Shown: positions 1-5,643 of the stretch, piece by piece
How the letters are laid out: the number at the start of each line of letters is the position of its first letter
How positions within the stretch are numbered: the stretch's first letter is position 1
Assembly (NCBI GenBank): GCA_030037055.1
Contig: JASHRZ010000601.1
Location: 1 to 5,771, forward strand
Origin: Alphaproteobacteria bacterium
GTDB lineage: Bacteria > Pseudomonadota > Alphaproteobacteria > ATCC43930 > CGMCC-115725
Direction: 5' to 3'
Length of the DNA: 5,771 nucleotides
Position numbers and translations under genes: made by a program
The notes under the pieces: model-generated
Seen by the model: the letters and a program-made list of their open reading frames with translations, nothing else
Databases searched by the model: none
Told to the model about the DNA's origin: nothing

Positions 1-331
1 CGGTCGCCAGCTTGGCGGCCGGCGCGATGATCCGCGCCACGATCATGGCGAGGATCAGCTTGACCCGCCGCTCCGACCCCCGCGGCAAGGCCTGGTCGAG
101 CTCGAGCCGGCGCACCGTTCCGAGCGCGGCGGCGACATGGCCGTGCGCCAGCGAGCGGGCGATCTCGAAGCGCTCGGCCGCCAGCGGCAGCAGCGTCTCG
201 CCAGCCAGCACGCGCCGCAGGCTCTCGATCTTCGCTTCCGGCCAGTCGGATATGTTGGCCAGCGTGCGCGATTTCACCTTGCCGCCCTCGCGATAGCTCT
301 CGCGCAGCAGGATGGCCGGCGGCGAATGATT
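1..331 (-). pseudogene. IS1634-type transposase, N-terminal fragment (5'-truncated, runs off left edge)
   Basis: Reading the minus strand from about 331 down to 1 gives an open frame of about 110 codons. It contains SPPAILLRESYREGGKVKSR (325-266), then RTLANISDWP, FEIARSLAHGHVAAALGTVR (about 169-110) and, near the edge, LILAMIVARIIAPAAKLAT. From memory these blocks are typical of the N-terminal region of IS1634-group (IS4 superfamily, DDE) transposases common in Rhizobiales. The catalytic DDE residues would lie beyond the left edge and cannot be judged. No usable start codon is present: the frame is closed by TGA at 335-337, only a few codons before the conserved SPPAILL block, where family members normally have a start and about 8-10 more residues. 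The resemblance stops at about 325-331, so the N-terminus and the terminal inverted repeat on this side appear lost. I read it as a dead remnant. The family call is by recognition, not by a search. Confidence 0.72.
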
Positions 332-390
332 AGCTCAGTACGGTTGATATTTTAATTGGTCGCGATCGAAGTGAACGCGAGAGCGCCTCA

Positions 391-597
391 TTACAGACCA
401 AGCCGGCGGAGTAGCCGTGGTTGCGCGGGCGAGACCTTGCCGTTCTTGTGCTTGTCCATCGGTAGCAGCAACTGCTTCGCCTGAGCCTCGCCTGCGGCGA
501 CGTTCTGAGCGGTGTCGGTGGCAATAGCCGCTCCCGTCATTGCCGCGGCCGTGCATAGCGTCGGCGCGAGCGCTGCGATCTTCCGTCCGCTCCACGT
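391..597 (-). pseudogene. Remnant of a small secreted EF-hand (calcium-binding-like) protein
   Basis: In the frame read from 597 down to 391 there is a signal-peptide-like start: basic G-R-K, then a hydrophobic stretch ending A-I-A, with likely cleavage near residue 26. TAQNVAAGEAQAKQLLL and MDKHKNGKVS follow. The latter resembles the first loop of the small periplasmic EF-hand proteins of rhizobia, usually of the form MDxDKNGKVSxxEF. Here loop position 3 is His instead of Asp/Asn and position 12 is Gln (421-423) instead of Glu. Family likeness ends there, and a stop follows at 391-393, so the second EF-hand expected in such proteins is missing. The natural start position carries ACG (595-597), 5 nt after a good ribosome binding site, GAGGTG (603-608). 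The only upstream in-frame ATG (670-672) would add an arginine-rich, implausible leader. Truncation, degenerate ligands and a lost start together suggest a decaying gene. The function of this family is poorly known. Confidence 0.55.
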
Positions 598-602
598 GAT
601 AG

Positions 603-608
603 CACCTC
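603..608 (-). promoter_or_regulatory. Ribosome binding site of the EF-hand remnant
   Basis: GAGGTG on the minus strand lies 5 nt before the ACG codon at 595-597, exactly where a start codon is expected for the signal peptide that follows. It marks the original start of the remnant and argues that ACG replaced ATG by a single T-to-C change. Confidence 0.45.
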
Positions 609-796
609 GTACTGGTCGGCCCCGTAACCGTGCCGCATGCCAAAGCGTGCGCTTTCGCGCCGGTGACGGCAAAGAGGGAGTGGAGGGGTCGCCTGCGACG
701 CGTTCTCGCTGTCATCCGGCGTAACGTCTACCGCATCGGCCGCGTCGGCGAGATTCAGGGTCCGGCCACGCCGCCTCTCGCGGCCGTCCGGCTCTA
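609..796. other. Non-coding stretch with no recognised gene
   Basis: Between the EF-hand remnant and the pump promoter I see no reading frame with recognisable protein content on either strand, no tRNA-like fold and no repeat. The frames that cross it, such as 335-715 on the minus strand and 512-724 on the plus strand, give low-complexity Arg/Ala/Pro-rich translations typical of chance frames in GC-rich DNA. It probably holds the old upstream region of the EF-hand gene (minus strand) and the distal upstream region of the pump operon (plus strand). Confidence 0.5.
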
Positions 797-810
797 TTGA
801 CCTACATCAA
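797..810 (+). promoter_or_regulatory. FNR/FixK/Anr-type activator box ahead of the efflux operon
   Basis: TTGACCTACATCAA is a perfect match to the FNR/FixK consensus TTGA(C/T)-N4-(A/G)TCAA, with both half-sites TTGA and TCAA intact and the right 14-bp span. Its centre (803.5) lies about 40 bp before the transcription start predicted from the -10 element at 832-837. That matches the class II position (-41.5) from which FNR-family proteins activate transcription. The box is 68 bp before the adaptor start codon. Which regulator binds (FixK, FnrL, Anr or a nitric-oxide-responsive Dnr/Nnr type) cannot be told from the site. TTGACC could also be read as a -35 hexamer, but its 29-bp distance to the -10 is too long for a normal sigma-70 promoter, which fits an activator-dependent one. 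Confidence 0.68.
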
Positions 811-831
811 CGCCCTGCCGGTCGGCCGGCG

Positions 832-837
832 GATAAT
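832..837 (+). promoter_or_regulatory. Likely -10 element of the efflux operon promoter
   Basis: GATAAT differs from the TATAAT consensus only at the first base and stands out in GC-rich surroundings. Transcription would start around 842-846, giving a leader of about 35 nt before the adaptor ATG. No good -35 hexamer lies 16-18 bp upstream; that position holds GC-rich DNA with the near-palindrome GCCGG-TCGG-CCGGC (817-830). This again points to dependence on the activator box at 797-810. Confidence 0.5.
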
Positions 838-854
838 TCGCATTCAAACAGGCG

Positions 855-869
855 CGGGCTAGCTGCCCG
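855..869 (+). promoter_or_regulatory. Leader hairpin touching the adaptor ribosome binding site
   Basis: CGGGC-TAGCT-GCCCG forms a perfect 5-bp GC-only stem with a 5-nt loop in the short leader. The only Shine-Dalgarno-like run before the ATG at 879 is GGGG at 869-872, so the stem borders and partly covers it. It may reduce translation initiation, but in DNA this GC-rich such a stem can arise by chance. Confidence 0.3.
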
Positions 870-878
870 GGGCATCGG

Positions 879-2147
879 ATGCGCGATACGCTAACAGAGC
901 CGGTCTCACGCACGGCCCGAGCCTTGCCGCGGAGCACCCAGCTCATGGTCGTGGGCGCGGTGGCAGCGTTCGCGGTCGTGGCGCTAAGCGCCGTGCCGCT
1001 CATCGTGAGTTGGTTCGGGGCGCAAGTGGAACACGCTGCAGCACCGACGGTGGCGCCGGGCACCTTCCGACCGACCGATGTGCAGTGGGCGAGCCTCAAG
1101 ATCGCGGCGGTCGAGCAAGCGACCTTCCGCGCCGAGCGGGTGACGGAGGGCAAGATCGCCAACAATGACGACACCACGACGCCGGTGTTCTCGCCCTATT
1201 CCGGGCGCGTCACCAAGCTCTTCGTCAAAGCGGGCGACCACGTCGGCACGGGCGCGCCGCTGCTCGCCGTCGAGGCCTCGGAATTCGTCCAGGGACAGAA
1301 CGACCTCGTTGCCGCTGCCGCCGCGCTCAACACCGCACGCTCGCAGCTGAAGCTCGCCACGATCAACGAGCAGCGCCACCACCAGCTCTACGAGGCGAAG
1401 GCCGGCGCCCTCAAGGATTGGCAGGCCGCCCAGGCCGATCTCGAAAGCGCCAAGAACGCCCTGCGCTCGGCTGAGATCGCGCACGCCGCCGTGCGCAACC
1501 GGCTCAGGATCCTGGGCAAGAACGATGCCGAGATCGATGCGATCGAGACTGCGCAGAAGATGAATCCGGAAGCGATCGTCACCGCGCCCATTGGCGGCAC
1601 GGTGACCCAGCGCCAAGTCGGGCTCGGCCAGTACATCATCAGCAGCTCCGCCGGTGCCACCACCCCGGTATTCTCGATCGGCGATCTCTCGACCGTGTGG
1701 CTTGTCGCCAACGTGCGCGAGACGGATGCGCCTCTGATGCGGCTGGGGGCGCCGGTCGAGGTGCGGGTCCTGGCGTATCCCGGACGCGTGTTCAAGGCGA
1801 AGCTCACCTATGTCGCGACCGCGGTCGATCCGAACACACACCGCCTGTCGGTGCGGGCGGAAGTCGAGAATCCTGACGGCGAGCTGAAGCCGGAGATGTT
1901 CGCGAGCTTCAGCATCATCACCGGCACCGAGGCGGTGGCGCCCTCGGTGCCGGAGGACGCTATCGTCTATGAAGGCAAGACGGCGCGGGTATGGGTGGCG
2001 CGTGACGACAAGACGCTGGCGCTGCGCAACATCCGGATCGGGCGGATCAGCCAGGGCAAGGTTGAGGCGCTCGACGGGCTCACTGCTGGCGAGAAGGTGG
2101 TGACCAGCGGCACGCTATTCGTCGACCGCGCCGCCAAGGGCGATTGA
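879..2147 (+). CDS. Efflux RND periplasmic adaptor (membrane fusion protein), CzcB/CusB-like
   Basis: A 422-residue adaptor that would link an inner-membrane RND permease to an outer-membrane channel for metal export. A basic N-terminus (R2, R11, R15, R18) precedes one hydrophobic segment (about 23-45), which acts as signal anchor or uncleaved signal. The first half of the lipoyl-like barrel-sandwich domain is at about 101-135 (TPVFSPYSGRVTKLFVKAGD, then VGTGAPLLAVE). An Ala/Gln/Glu-rich helical hairpin spans about 136-228. The second lipoyl half is EAIVTAPIGGTVTQRQVGLG (231-250), followed by the beta-barrel (about 265-348, with FSIGDLSTVWLVANV) and a membrane-proximal domain to the end (PEDAIVYEGKTARVWV, LTAGEKVVTSGTLFVD). 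Length and order are normal for the family. The ATG at 879 is chosen because it keeps the positive charges before the membrane segment; the ATG at 945 (M23), with GGAG at 931-934, is possible but removes them. No His-rich or Met-rich metal-binding extension is seen, so the substrate metal is not indicated. The permease gene follows after 12 nt. Confidence 0.92.
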   Translation: MRDTLTEPVSRTARALPRSTQLMVVGAVAAFAVVALSAVPLIVSWFGAQVEHAAAPTVAPGTFRPTDVQWASLKIAAVEQATFRAERVTEGKIANNDDTTTPVFSPYSGRVTKLFVKAGDHVGTGAPLLAVEASEFVQGQNDLVAAAAALNTARSQLKLATINEQRHHQLYEAKAGALKDWQAAQADLESAKNALRSAEIAHAAVRNRLRILGKNDAEIDAIETAQKMNPEAIVTAPIGGTVTQRQVGLGQYIISSSAGATTPVFSIGDLSTVWLVANVRETDAPLMRLGAPVEVRVLAYPGRVFKAKLTYVATAVDPNTHRLSVRAEVENPDGELKPEMFASFSIITGTEAVAPSVPEDAIVYEGKTARVWVARDDKTLALRNIRIGRISQGKVEALDGLTAGEKVVTSGTLFVDRAAKGD

Positions 2148-2150
2148 GGG
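2147..2150 (+). promoter_or_regulatory. Ribosome binding site fixing the GTG start of the permease
   Basis: AGGG overlaps the last base of the adaptor stop codon (TGA 2145-2147) and lies 9 nt before GTG at 2160-2162. The translation from this GTG (MNGVVAFALRQRILMVVLLA) is a standard RND N-terminus leading straight into the first membrane helix, so GTG is the likely start. The overlap of stop and Shine-Dalgarno suggests coupled translation of the two subunits. Confidence 0.6.
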
Positions 2151-2159
2151 CGGCACACA

Positions 2160-5100
2160 GTGAATGGCGTCGTTGCATTTGCGCTCAGACAGCGGATTCT
2201 CATGGTTGTCTTGCTGGCGTTTCTGCTCGCGGGCGGAGTCCTCAGCTTCCTGAAGCTCAACATCGAGGCCTATCCCGACCCGGTGCCGCCGCTTGTCGAC
2301 GTCGTGACCCAGAGCGTTGGCCAGTCGGGCGAGGAGATCGAGCGCTACATCACCATCCCGATCGAGATCCAGATGGCCGGGATCCCGCACGTCACCAGGG
2401 TGCGGACGATCTCTCTGTTCGGCCTGAGCGACGTCAAGGTGCAGTTCACTTATGATTTCACCTATGACCAGGCGGAGCAGTGGGTGATCAACCGGTTGTC
2501 ACAGCTCTCACCGCTGCCCAACGGGGCGCTGCCGCAGATCTCACCGGAAAGTCCAATCGGCGAGATCTATCGCTACCGCGTGGTGGGCCCGCCGGGCTAT
2601 TCGGTCATGGATCTAAAGACGATCGAGGATTGGATCCTGGAGCGTCGCTTCAAGGCGGTGCCGGGCGTCATCGACGTTGTCGGCTGGGGCGGCAAGACAA
2701 AGACCTACGAGGTCACCGTGGATCTCGACAAGTTGATCGATTACGGCCTCACTCTGCAGCAGGTGCTGCAGACCCTCAACAACAGCAACATCAATGTCGG
2801 CGGGCAGACCGTCAATTTCGGCGAGCAGTCGGCCGTGGTGCGGGGCGTCGGCCTTATCCACTCAATGGAGGACATCCGCCAGACGATGCTGACGGCGAAC
2901 AATGGCTCGCCGGTGCTGCTGAGCGACGTCGCCAGCGTGACCGTCGGGCACCGGCCGCGCCTCGGCATCGCTGGCCAGGACGGCGACGATGACATCGTCC
3001 AGGGCATCGTCCTCATGCGGCGCGGCGAGCAGAGCAGGCCCACTATCGCGCGCGTCGAGGCCGAGGTGGAGAAGATCAATAATTCGGACCTCCTGCCGCC
3101 TGGCGTGCGCATCGAGAAGATCTACGACCGCAGCGAGCTGATCAACATCACTACGCGCACCGTGCTGCACAACATGATGATCGGCGTCGTGCTCATCTTC
3201 GCGTTGCAATTCCTCTTCCTCGGCAACGTCCGCAGCGCCATCATCGTCTCCACGACCATCCCCTTCGCGCTGTTCTTTGCCATCTGCATCATGATGTTGC
3301 GCGGCGAGTCAGCAAATCTGCTGTCCGTGGGCGCGATCGATTTTGGCCTCATCGTCGATGCCACCGTGATTATGGTCGAAAACATCTTCCGGCATCTCTC
3401 GGGCGGAGTCGTCGCGAGGCCCGAGCGCGGCCGTCGCCTGGCCGTGGCAAGGAGCGCGGGATTTCATGAAAAGCTCGGATCGATCCTGGTCGCGTCCCAA
3501 GAAGTGAACCGGTCTATCTTCTTCTCCGCCGCGATCATCATCGCGGGCTTCGTGCCGCTTTTCACGCTCTCTGGCGTCGAAGGGCACATCTTCGCGCCGA
3601 TGGCCAAAACCTACGCTTATGCGATCGCGGGCGGTCTCATCGCCACCTTCACCGTTTCGCCGGCACTCAGCGCTCTGCTCCTGCCGGATCGGATCAGCGA
3701 GACGGAGACACTCGTTGTGCGCTTGTTGCGCCGGCTTTATTCCCCGGTCGTCGAGTTCGCGTTAGCCAACCGCGTGCTCACCATGGGCAGCGTCGGCTTG
3801 CTGATCGTGATGGCGGCTCTCGCGGTGCGCTCTCTCGGCCTTGAATTCCTGCCGCATCTCGAGGAAGGCAATTTCTGGATCCGCGCGACGCTGCCGCCCT
3901 CGATCTCGTTGGAGAAAGGCAACGGCTACGTCAACCGCATGCGGGAGATCATCAAGAGCTTTCCCGAGGTGGTCACTGTCGTTTCGCAGCACGGACGGCC
4001 CGACGACGGCACCGACGCGACCGGCTTCTTCAATGTGGAGTTCTACGTCCCCTTGAAGCCATTCGACACTTGGCCCTCGGGGGTCGACAAGGAGAAGCTG
4101 ACCGAGGAAATGAATGACACGTTGCAATCCCAGTTCCTGGGTGTCGAGTTCAACTTTTCCCAGACTATCGAAGACAATGTCGAAGAGGCGGCATCGGGGG
4201 TAAAAGGAGAGAACTCGGTGAAACTCTTCGGCAACGAGCTCAAGACCCTTGAAAGGACAGCCGGCAAGATCCGAGACGTCATGAAGACGGTGCCCGGCAT
4301 TGCCGACCTCGCCGTCTTCAGTTCGCTGGGTCAACCGACCGTTCGCATCGATATCGACCGGGCGCGCGCGGCGCGCTACGGCCTGGCGCCCGGCGATATC
4401 AACGCGACGGTGCAAGCGGCCATCGGCGGCCAGGCCGCCGGCAACCTCTACGAAGAGGGCAGCGACCGCAATTTCCCCATGATCGTCCGCCTTGCGCCGG
4501 AATACCGGCAGAGCCTCGATGCGATCCACCACATCACCGTTGGCGCGCAAAGCCCGAGCGGCAATGGAATCATCCAGATCCCCTTGAGCGACGTTGCCAA
4601 AGTCGACCTGGTCTCCGGCGCTTCCTTTATCTACCGCGAGAATCAGGAGCGTTATATTCCTATCAAGTTCAGTGTGCGCGGGCGCGATCTCGGCAGCGCG
4701 GTGCTCGAAGCGCAGCAGAAGGTCGCCGAACAGGTAAAACTACCCGGCGGCTACCGGCTGGAATGGGTAGGCGAATTCGGCGCCCTGCAGGATGCGATCG
4801 AGCGGCTCAAGGTGTTGGTGCCCTTGAGCCTGGCGCTCATCTTGCTGTTGCTGTTTGTCAACTTCTCTTCGCTCGTGGATACCCTGCTGGCCGCGAGCGT
4901 CATGCCGATGGCGCTGATTGGCGGTATCTTTGCCCTCTGCCTGACGGGCACGCCGTTCAGCGTGTCGGCTGCGATCGGCTTCATCGGTCTCTTCGGCGTC
5001 TCTGTGATGGAAGGGATCATTGTCCTTGCCTATTTCAACCAGCTCATCGACAGCGGGTTGGATACCTCTCAGGCAGTGCTTCGCGCCTGCCAGACCCGGC

Positions 5101-5330
5101 TGCGCCCGGTGATGATGACCTGTTTTGCCGCCTGCGTCGGCCTCCTGCCGGCGGCGGTCTCCACCGGCATCGGGGCGCAGGTACAAAAGCCGTTGGCGCT
5201 GGTGGTCGTCGGCGGCATCCTGCTGGCGCCGGTCCTCATCCTCATCGTGCTTCCGGTGCTGATCAGCGTGTTCTCGCGCCGCGCGGCTGCAGCGCAGAAG
5301 GCTACGCAGCAGCCCGAGCCGGCGGAGTGA
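2160..5330 (+). CDS. Heavy-metal efflux RND permease (HME family), CzcA/CusA-like
   Basis: A 1056-residue inner-membrane pump, full length for the HME-RND family (about 1040-1060), which exchanges metal cations for protons. Twelve membrane helices are readable: about 12-32, 337-355, 359-380, 388-409, 450-470, 483-508, 541-558, 884-902, 907-929, 933-958, 983-1002 and 1011-1037. Two large periplasmic loops lie between helices 1-2 and 7-8. Helix 4 holds the proton-relay signature as DFGLIVDATVIMVEN, with D394, D400 and E407 spaced as D402, D408 and E415 of CzcA. The usual small pair after the second Asp (Gly-Ala) is Ala-Thr here. The second loop has the HME features RPDDGTDATGFFNVEF (613-628) and SQTIEDNVEEAASGVKGENS (667-686), and helix 10 carries IGLFGVSVMEGIIVL with an acidic E951. 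Helix 11 has M985, M986, C988 and C992. The helix 4 motif is closer to divalent-cation pumps (Zn, Co, Cd, Ni) than to CusA, but the metal cannot be assigned from sequence alone. No frameshift or internal stop is present. It is co-transcribed with the adaptor; no outer-membrane factor gene follows. Confidence 0.95.
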   Translation: MNGVVAFALRQRILMVVLLAFLLAGGVLSFLKLNIEAYPDPVPPLVDVVTQSVGQSGEEIERYITIPIEIQMAGIPHVTRVRTISLFGLSDVKVQFTYDFTYDQAEQWVINRLSQLSPLPNGALPQISPESPIGEIYRYRVVGPPGYSVMDLKTIEDWILERRFKAVPGVIDVVGWGGKTKTYEVTVDLDKLIDYGLTLQQVLQTLNNSNINVGGQTVNFGEQSAVVRGVGLIHSMEDIRQTMLTANNGSPVLLSDVASVTVGHRPRLGIAGQDGDDDIVQGIVLMRRGEQSRPTIARVEAEVEKINNSDLLPPGVRIEKIYDRSELINITTRTVLHNMMIGVVLIFALQFLFLGNVRSAIIVSTTIPFALFFAICIMMLRGESANLLSVGAIDFGLIVDATVIMVENIFRHLSGGVVARPERGRRLAVARSAGFHEKLGSILVASQEVNRSIFFSAAIIIAGFVPLFTLSGVEGHIFAPMAKTYAYAIAGGLIATFTVSPALSALLLPDRISETETLVVRLLRRLYSPVVEFALANRVLTMGSVGLLIVMAALAVRSLGLEFLPHLEEGNFWIRATLPPSISLEKGNGYVNRMREIIKSFPEVVTVVSQHGRPDDGTDATGFFNVEFYVPLKPFDTWPSGVDKEKLTEEMNDTLQSQFLGVEFNFSQTIEDNVEEAASGVKGENSVKLFGNELKTLERTAGKIRDVMKTVPGIADLAVFSSLGQPTVRIDIDRARAARYGLAPGDINATVQAAIGGQAAGNLYEEGSDRNFPMIVRLAPEYRQSLDAIHHITVGAQSPSGNGIIQIPLSDVAKVDLVSGASFIYRENQERYIPIKFSVRGRDLGSAVLEAQQKVAEQVKLPGGYRLEWVGEFGALQDAIERLKVLVPLSLALILLLLFVNFSSLVDTLLAASVMPMALIGGIFALCLTGTPFSVSAAIGFIGLFGVSVMEGIIVLAYFNQLIDSGLDTSQAVLRACQTRLRPVMMTCFAACVGLLPAAVSTGIGAQVQKPLALVVVGGILLAPVLILIVLPVLISVFSRRAAAAQKATQQPEPAE

Positions 5331-5346
5331 GCCTGCGTCGCCAGGC
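5331..5346 (+). terminator. Hairpin directly after the permease stop, weak terminator candidate
   Basis: GCCTG-CGTCGC-CAGGC forms a perfect 5-bp stem with a 6-nt loop beginning at the base after the stop codon. No T-run follows, so it is not a classical intrinsic terminator. It could protect the 3' end of the mRNA or act with the next hairpin at 5352-5379. Confidence 0.3.
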
Positions 5347-5351
5347 GCCCG

Positions 5352-5379
5352 CCCCAATCGAGGCCGGTTGGCCCTGGGG
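5352..5379 (+). other. Nested inverted repeat downstream of the operon
   Basis: An outer stem CCCCA/TGGGG (5352-5356 with 5375-5379) encloses an inner stem GGCC/GGCC (5362-5365 with 5370-5373, loop GGTT). It follows the hairpin at 5331-5346 by 5 nt. Without a T-run its role is uncertain: it may be part of the operon's 3' end, or chance pairing in GC-rich DNA. Confidence 0.3.
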
Positions 5380-5400
5380 ACGGCGGTACCCCTCTCTAGA

Positions 5401-5419
5401 GGCGGTGCGAGCCATCGCC
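5401..5419 (+). other. Strong hairpin of unknown role between pump and IS110-type gene
   Basis: GGCGGTG-CGAGC-CATCGCC gives a 7-bp stem (one G-T wobble) with a 5-nt loop, the longest uninterrupted stem I found between 5331 and 5643. It lies about 70 bp after the pump stop and about 225 bp before the recombinase start. It may belong to the operon's 3' region or mark the outer part of the IS110 left end; the junction between host and element is not visible. Confidence 0.35.
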
Positions 5420-5438
5420 GGCGTGACTTAGCTGGTTG

Positions 5439-5573
5439 GGCGGTCGACGCCGCGGGCAAGACGACGCGGTGGACAGCGGCAGCGGTGCGGCCGTGGCCTA
5501 TGCCGGCCTCGATGCAGTGTGGGTGTTGCTCCGTCCTAGACGTCATGTTCGCGGGCTGAGGCCGGCGGTCGAC
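5439..5573 (+). repeat. 10-nt direct repeat pair in the IS110 upstream region
   Basis: GGCGGTCGAC occurs at 5439-5448 and again at 5564-5573, 125 bp apart, both inside the non-coding stretch before the recombinase gene. In IS110-group bridge RNAs the guide segments resemble the element's own flanks, so short repeated segments here could be meaningful. A 10-mer of G/C-rich composition can also repeat by chance. Confidence 0.3.
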
Positions 5574-5600
5574 CCTTTCGTGCAGTATTAAGCGAGGGTT

Positions 5601-5617
5601 GCTCGGGTGGACCGAGC
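5601..5617 (+). promoter_or_regulatory. Hairpin just ahead of the recombinase ribosome binding site
   Basis: GCTCGG-GTGGA-CCGAGC is a perfect 6-bp stem with a 5-nt loop, ending 14 nt before GGAGGG (5632-5637). Its place suggests either the last stem of a left-end RNA or a stem that limits translation of the recombinase when the element is read from an outside promoter, as in the leaders of several insertion sequences. No T-run follows. Confidence 0.4.
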
Positions 5618-5631
5618 CGAGCCTCAGGCAC

Positions 5632-5637
5632 GGAGGG
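5632..5637 (+). promoter_or_regulatory. Ribosome binding site of the IS110-type recombinase
   Basis: GGAGGG lies 6 nt before the ATG at 5644, a near-consensus Shine-Dalgarno that fixes the start of the recombinase frame. Confidence 0.65.
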
Positions 5638-5643
5638 CGGACC

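Larger units (their letters stand above)
5420..5643 (+). ncRNA. Candidate IS110-type left end with bridge RNA region
   Basis: This stretch has no credible protein-coding content; the frame crossing it at 5368-5559 gives an unrecognisable translation. It sits directly upstream of an IS110-family recombinase, where elements of the IS110 group (for example IS621) carry a long non-coding left end that encodes the bridge RNA pairing with target and donor DNA. Structure seen: stem GGCCG/CGGCC (5489-5493 with 5504-5508), stem GCTCGG/CCGAGC (5601-5606 with 5612-5617), and a 10-nt direct repeat GGCGGTCGAC at 5439-5448 and 5564-5573. The start of the element and the RNA ends cannot be fixed from this window. 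The call rests mainly on position and family knowledge. If the element belongs to the IS1111 subgroup, the RNA would instead lie downstream of the gene. Confidence 0.35.

Noticed and set aside
12..296. Plus-strand 94-codon frame at the left edge
   Set aside because: The opposite strand carries unmistakable transposase blocks (SPPAILLRESYREGGK, SLAHGHVAAALGT); the plus-strand reading is their Ser/Arg-rich shadow.
335..715. Minus-strand 126-codon frame across the EF-hand remnant
   Set aside because: It is out of frame with the signal peptide and calcium-loop sequence, and its translation is Arg-rich without family likeness.
797..837. TTGACC and GATAAT as a conventional -35/-10 pair
   Set aside because: The spacer is 29 bp, far from the usual 16-18 bp, and too long even for the 19-20 bp spacing of MerR-regulated promoters.
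984..1841. Long minus-strand open frame (285 codons) opposite the adaptor gene
   Set aside because: It lies wholly opposite a well-supported adaptor gene, and its translation is Arg/Gly/Leu-rich with no recognisable domain, as expected for an antisense frame in GC-rich DNA.
3762..4550. Minus-strand open frame (262 codons) opposite the permease gene
   Set aside because: Antisense shadow of the second periplasmic loop; the composition (His/Asp/Arg/Val-rich) is an artefact of the sense codons.
5368..5559. Plus-strand 63-codon frame between pump and recombinase
   Set aside because: No recognisable sequence, no convincing ribosome binding site, and it overlaps hairpin-forming DNA; more likely non-coding.
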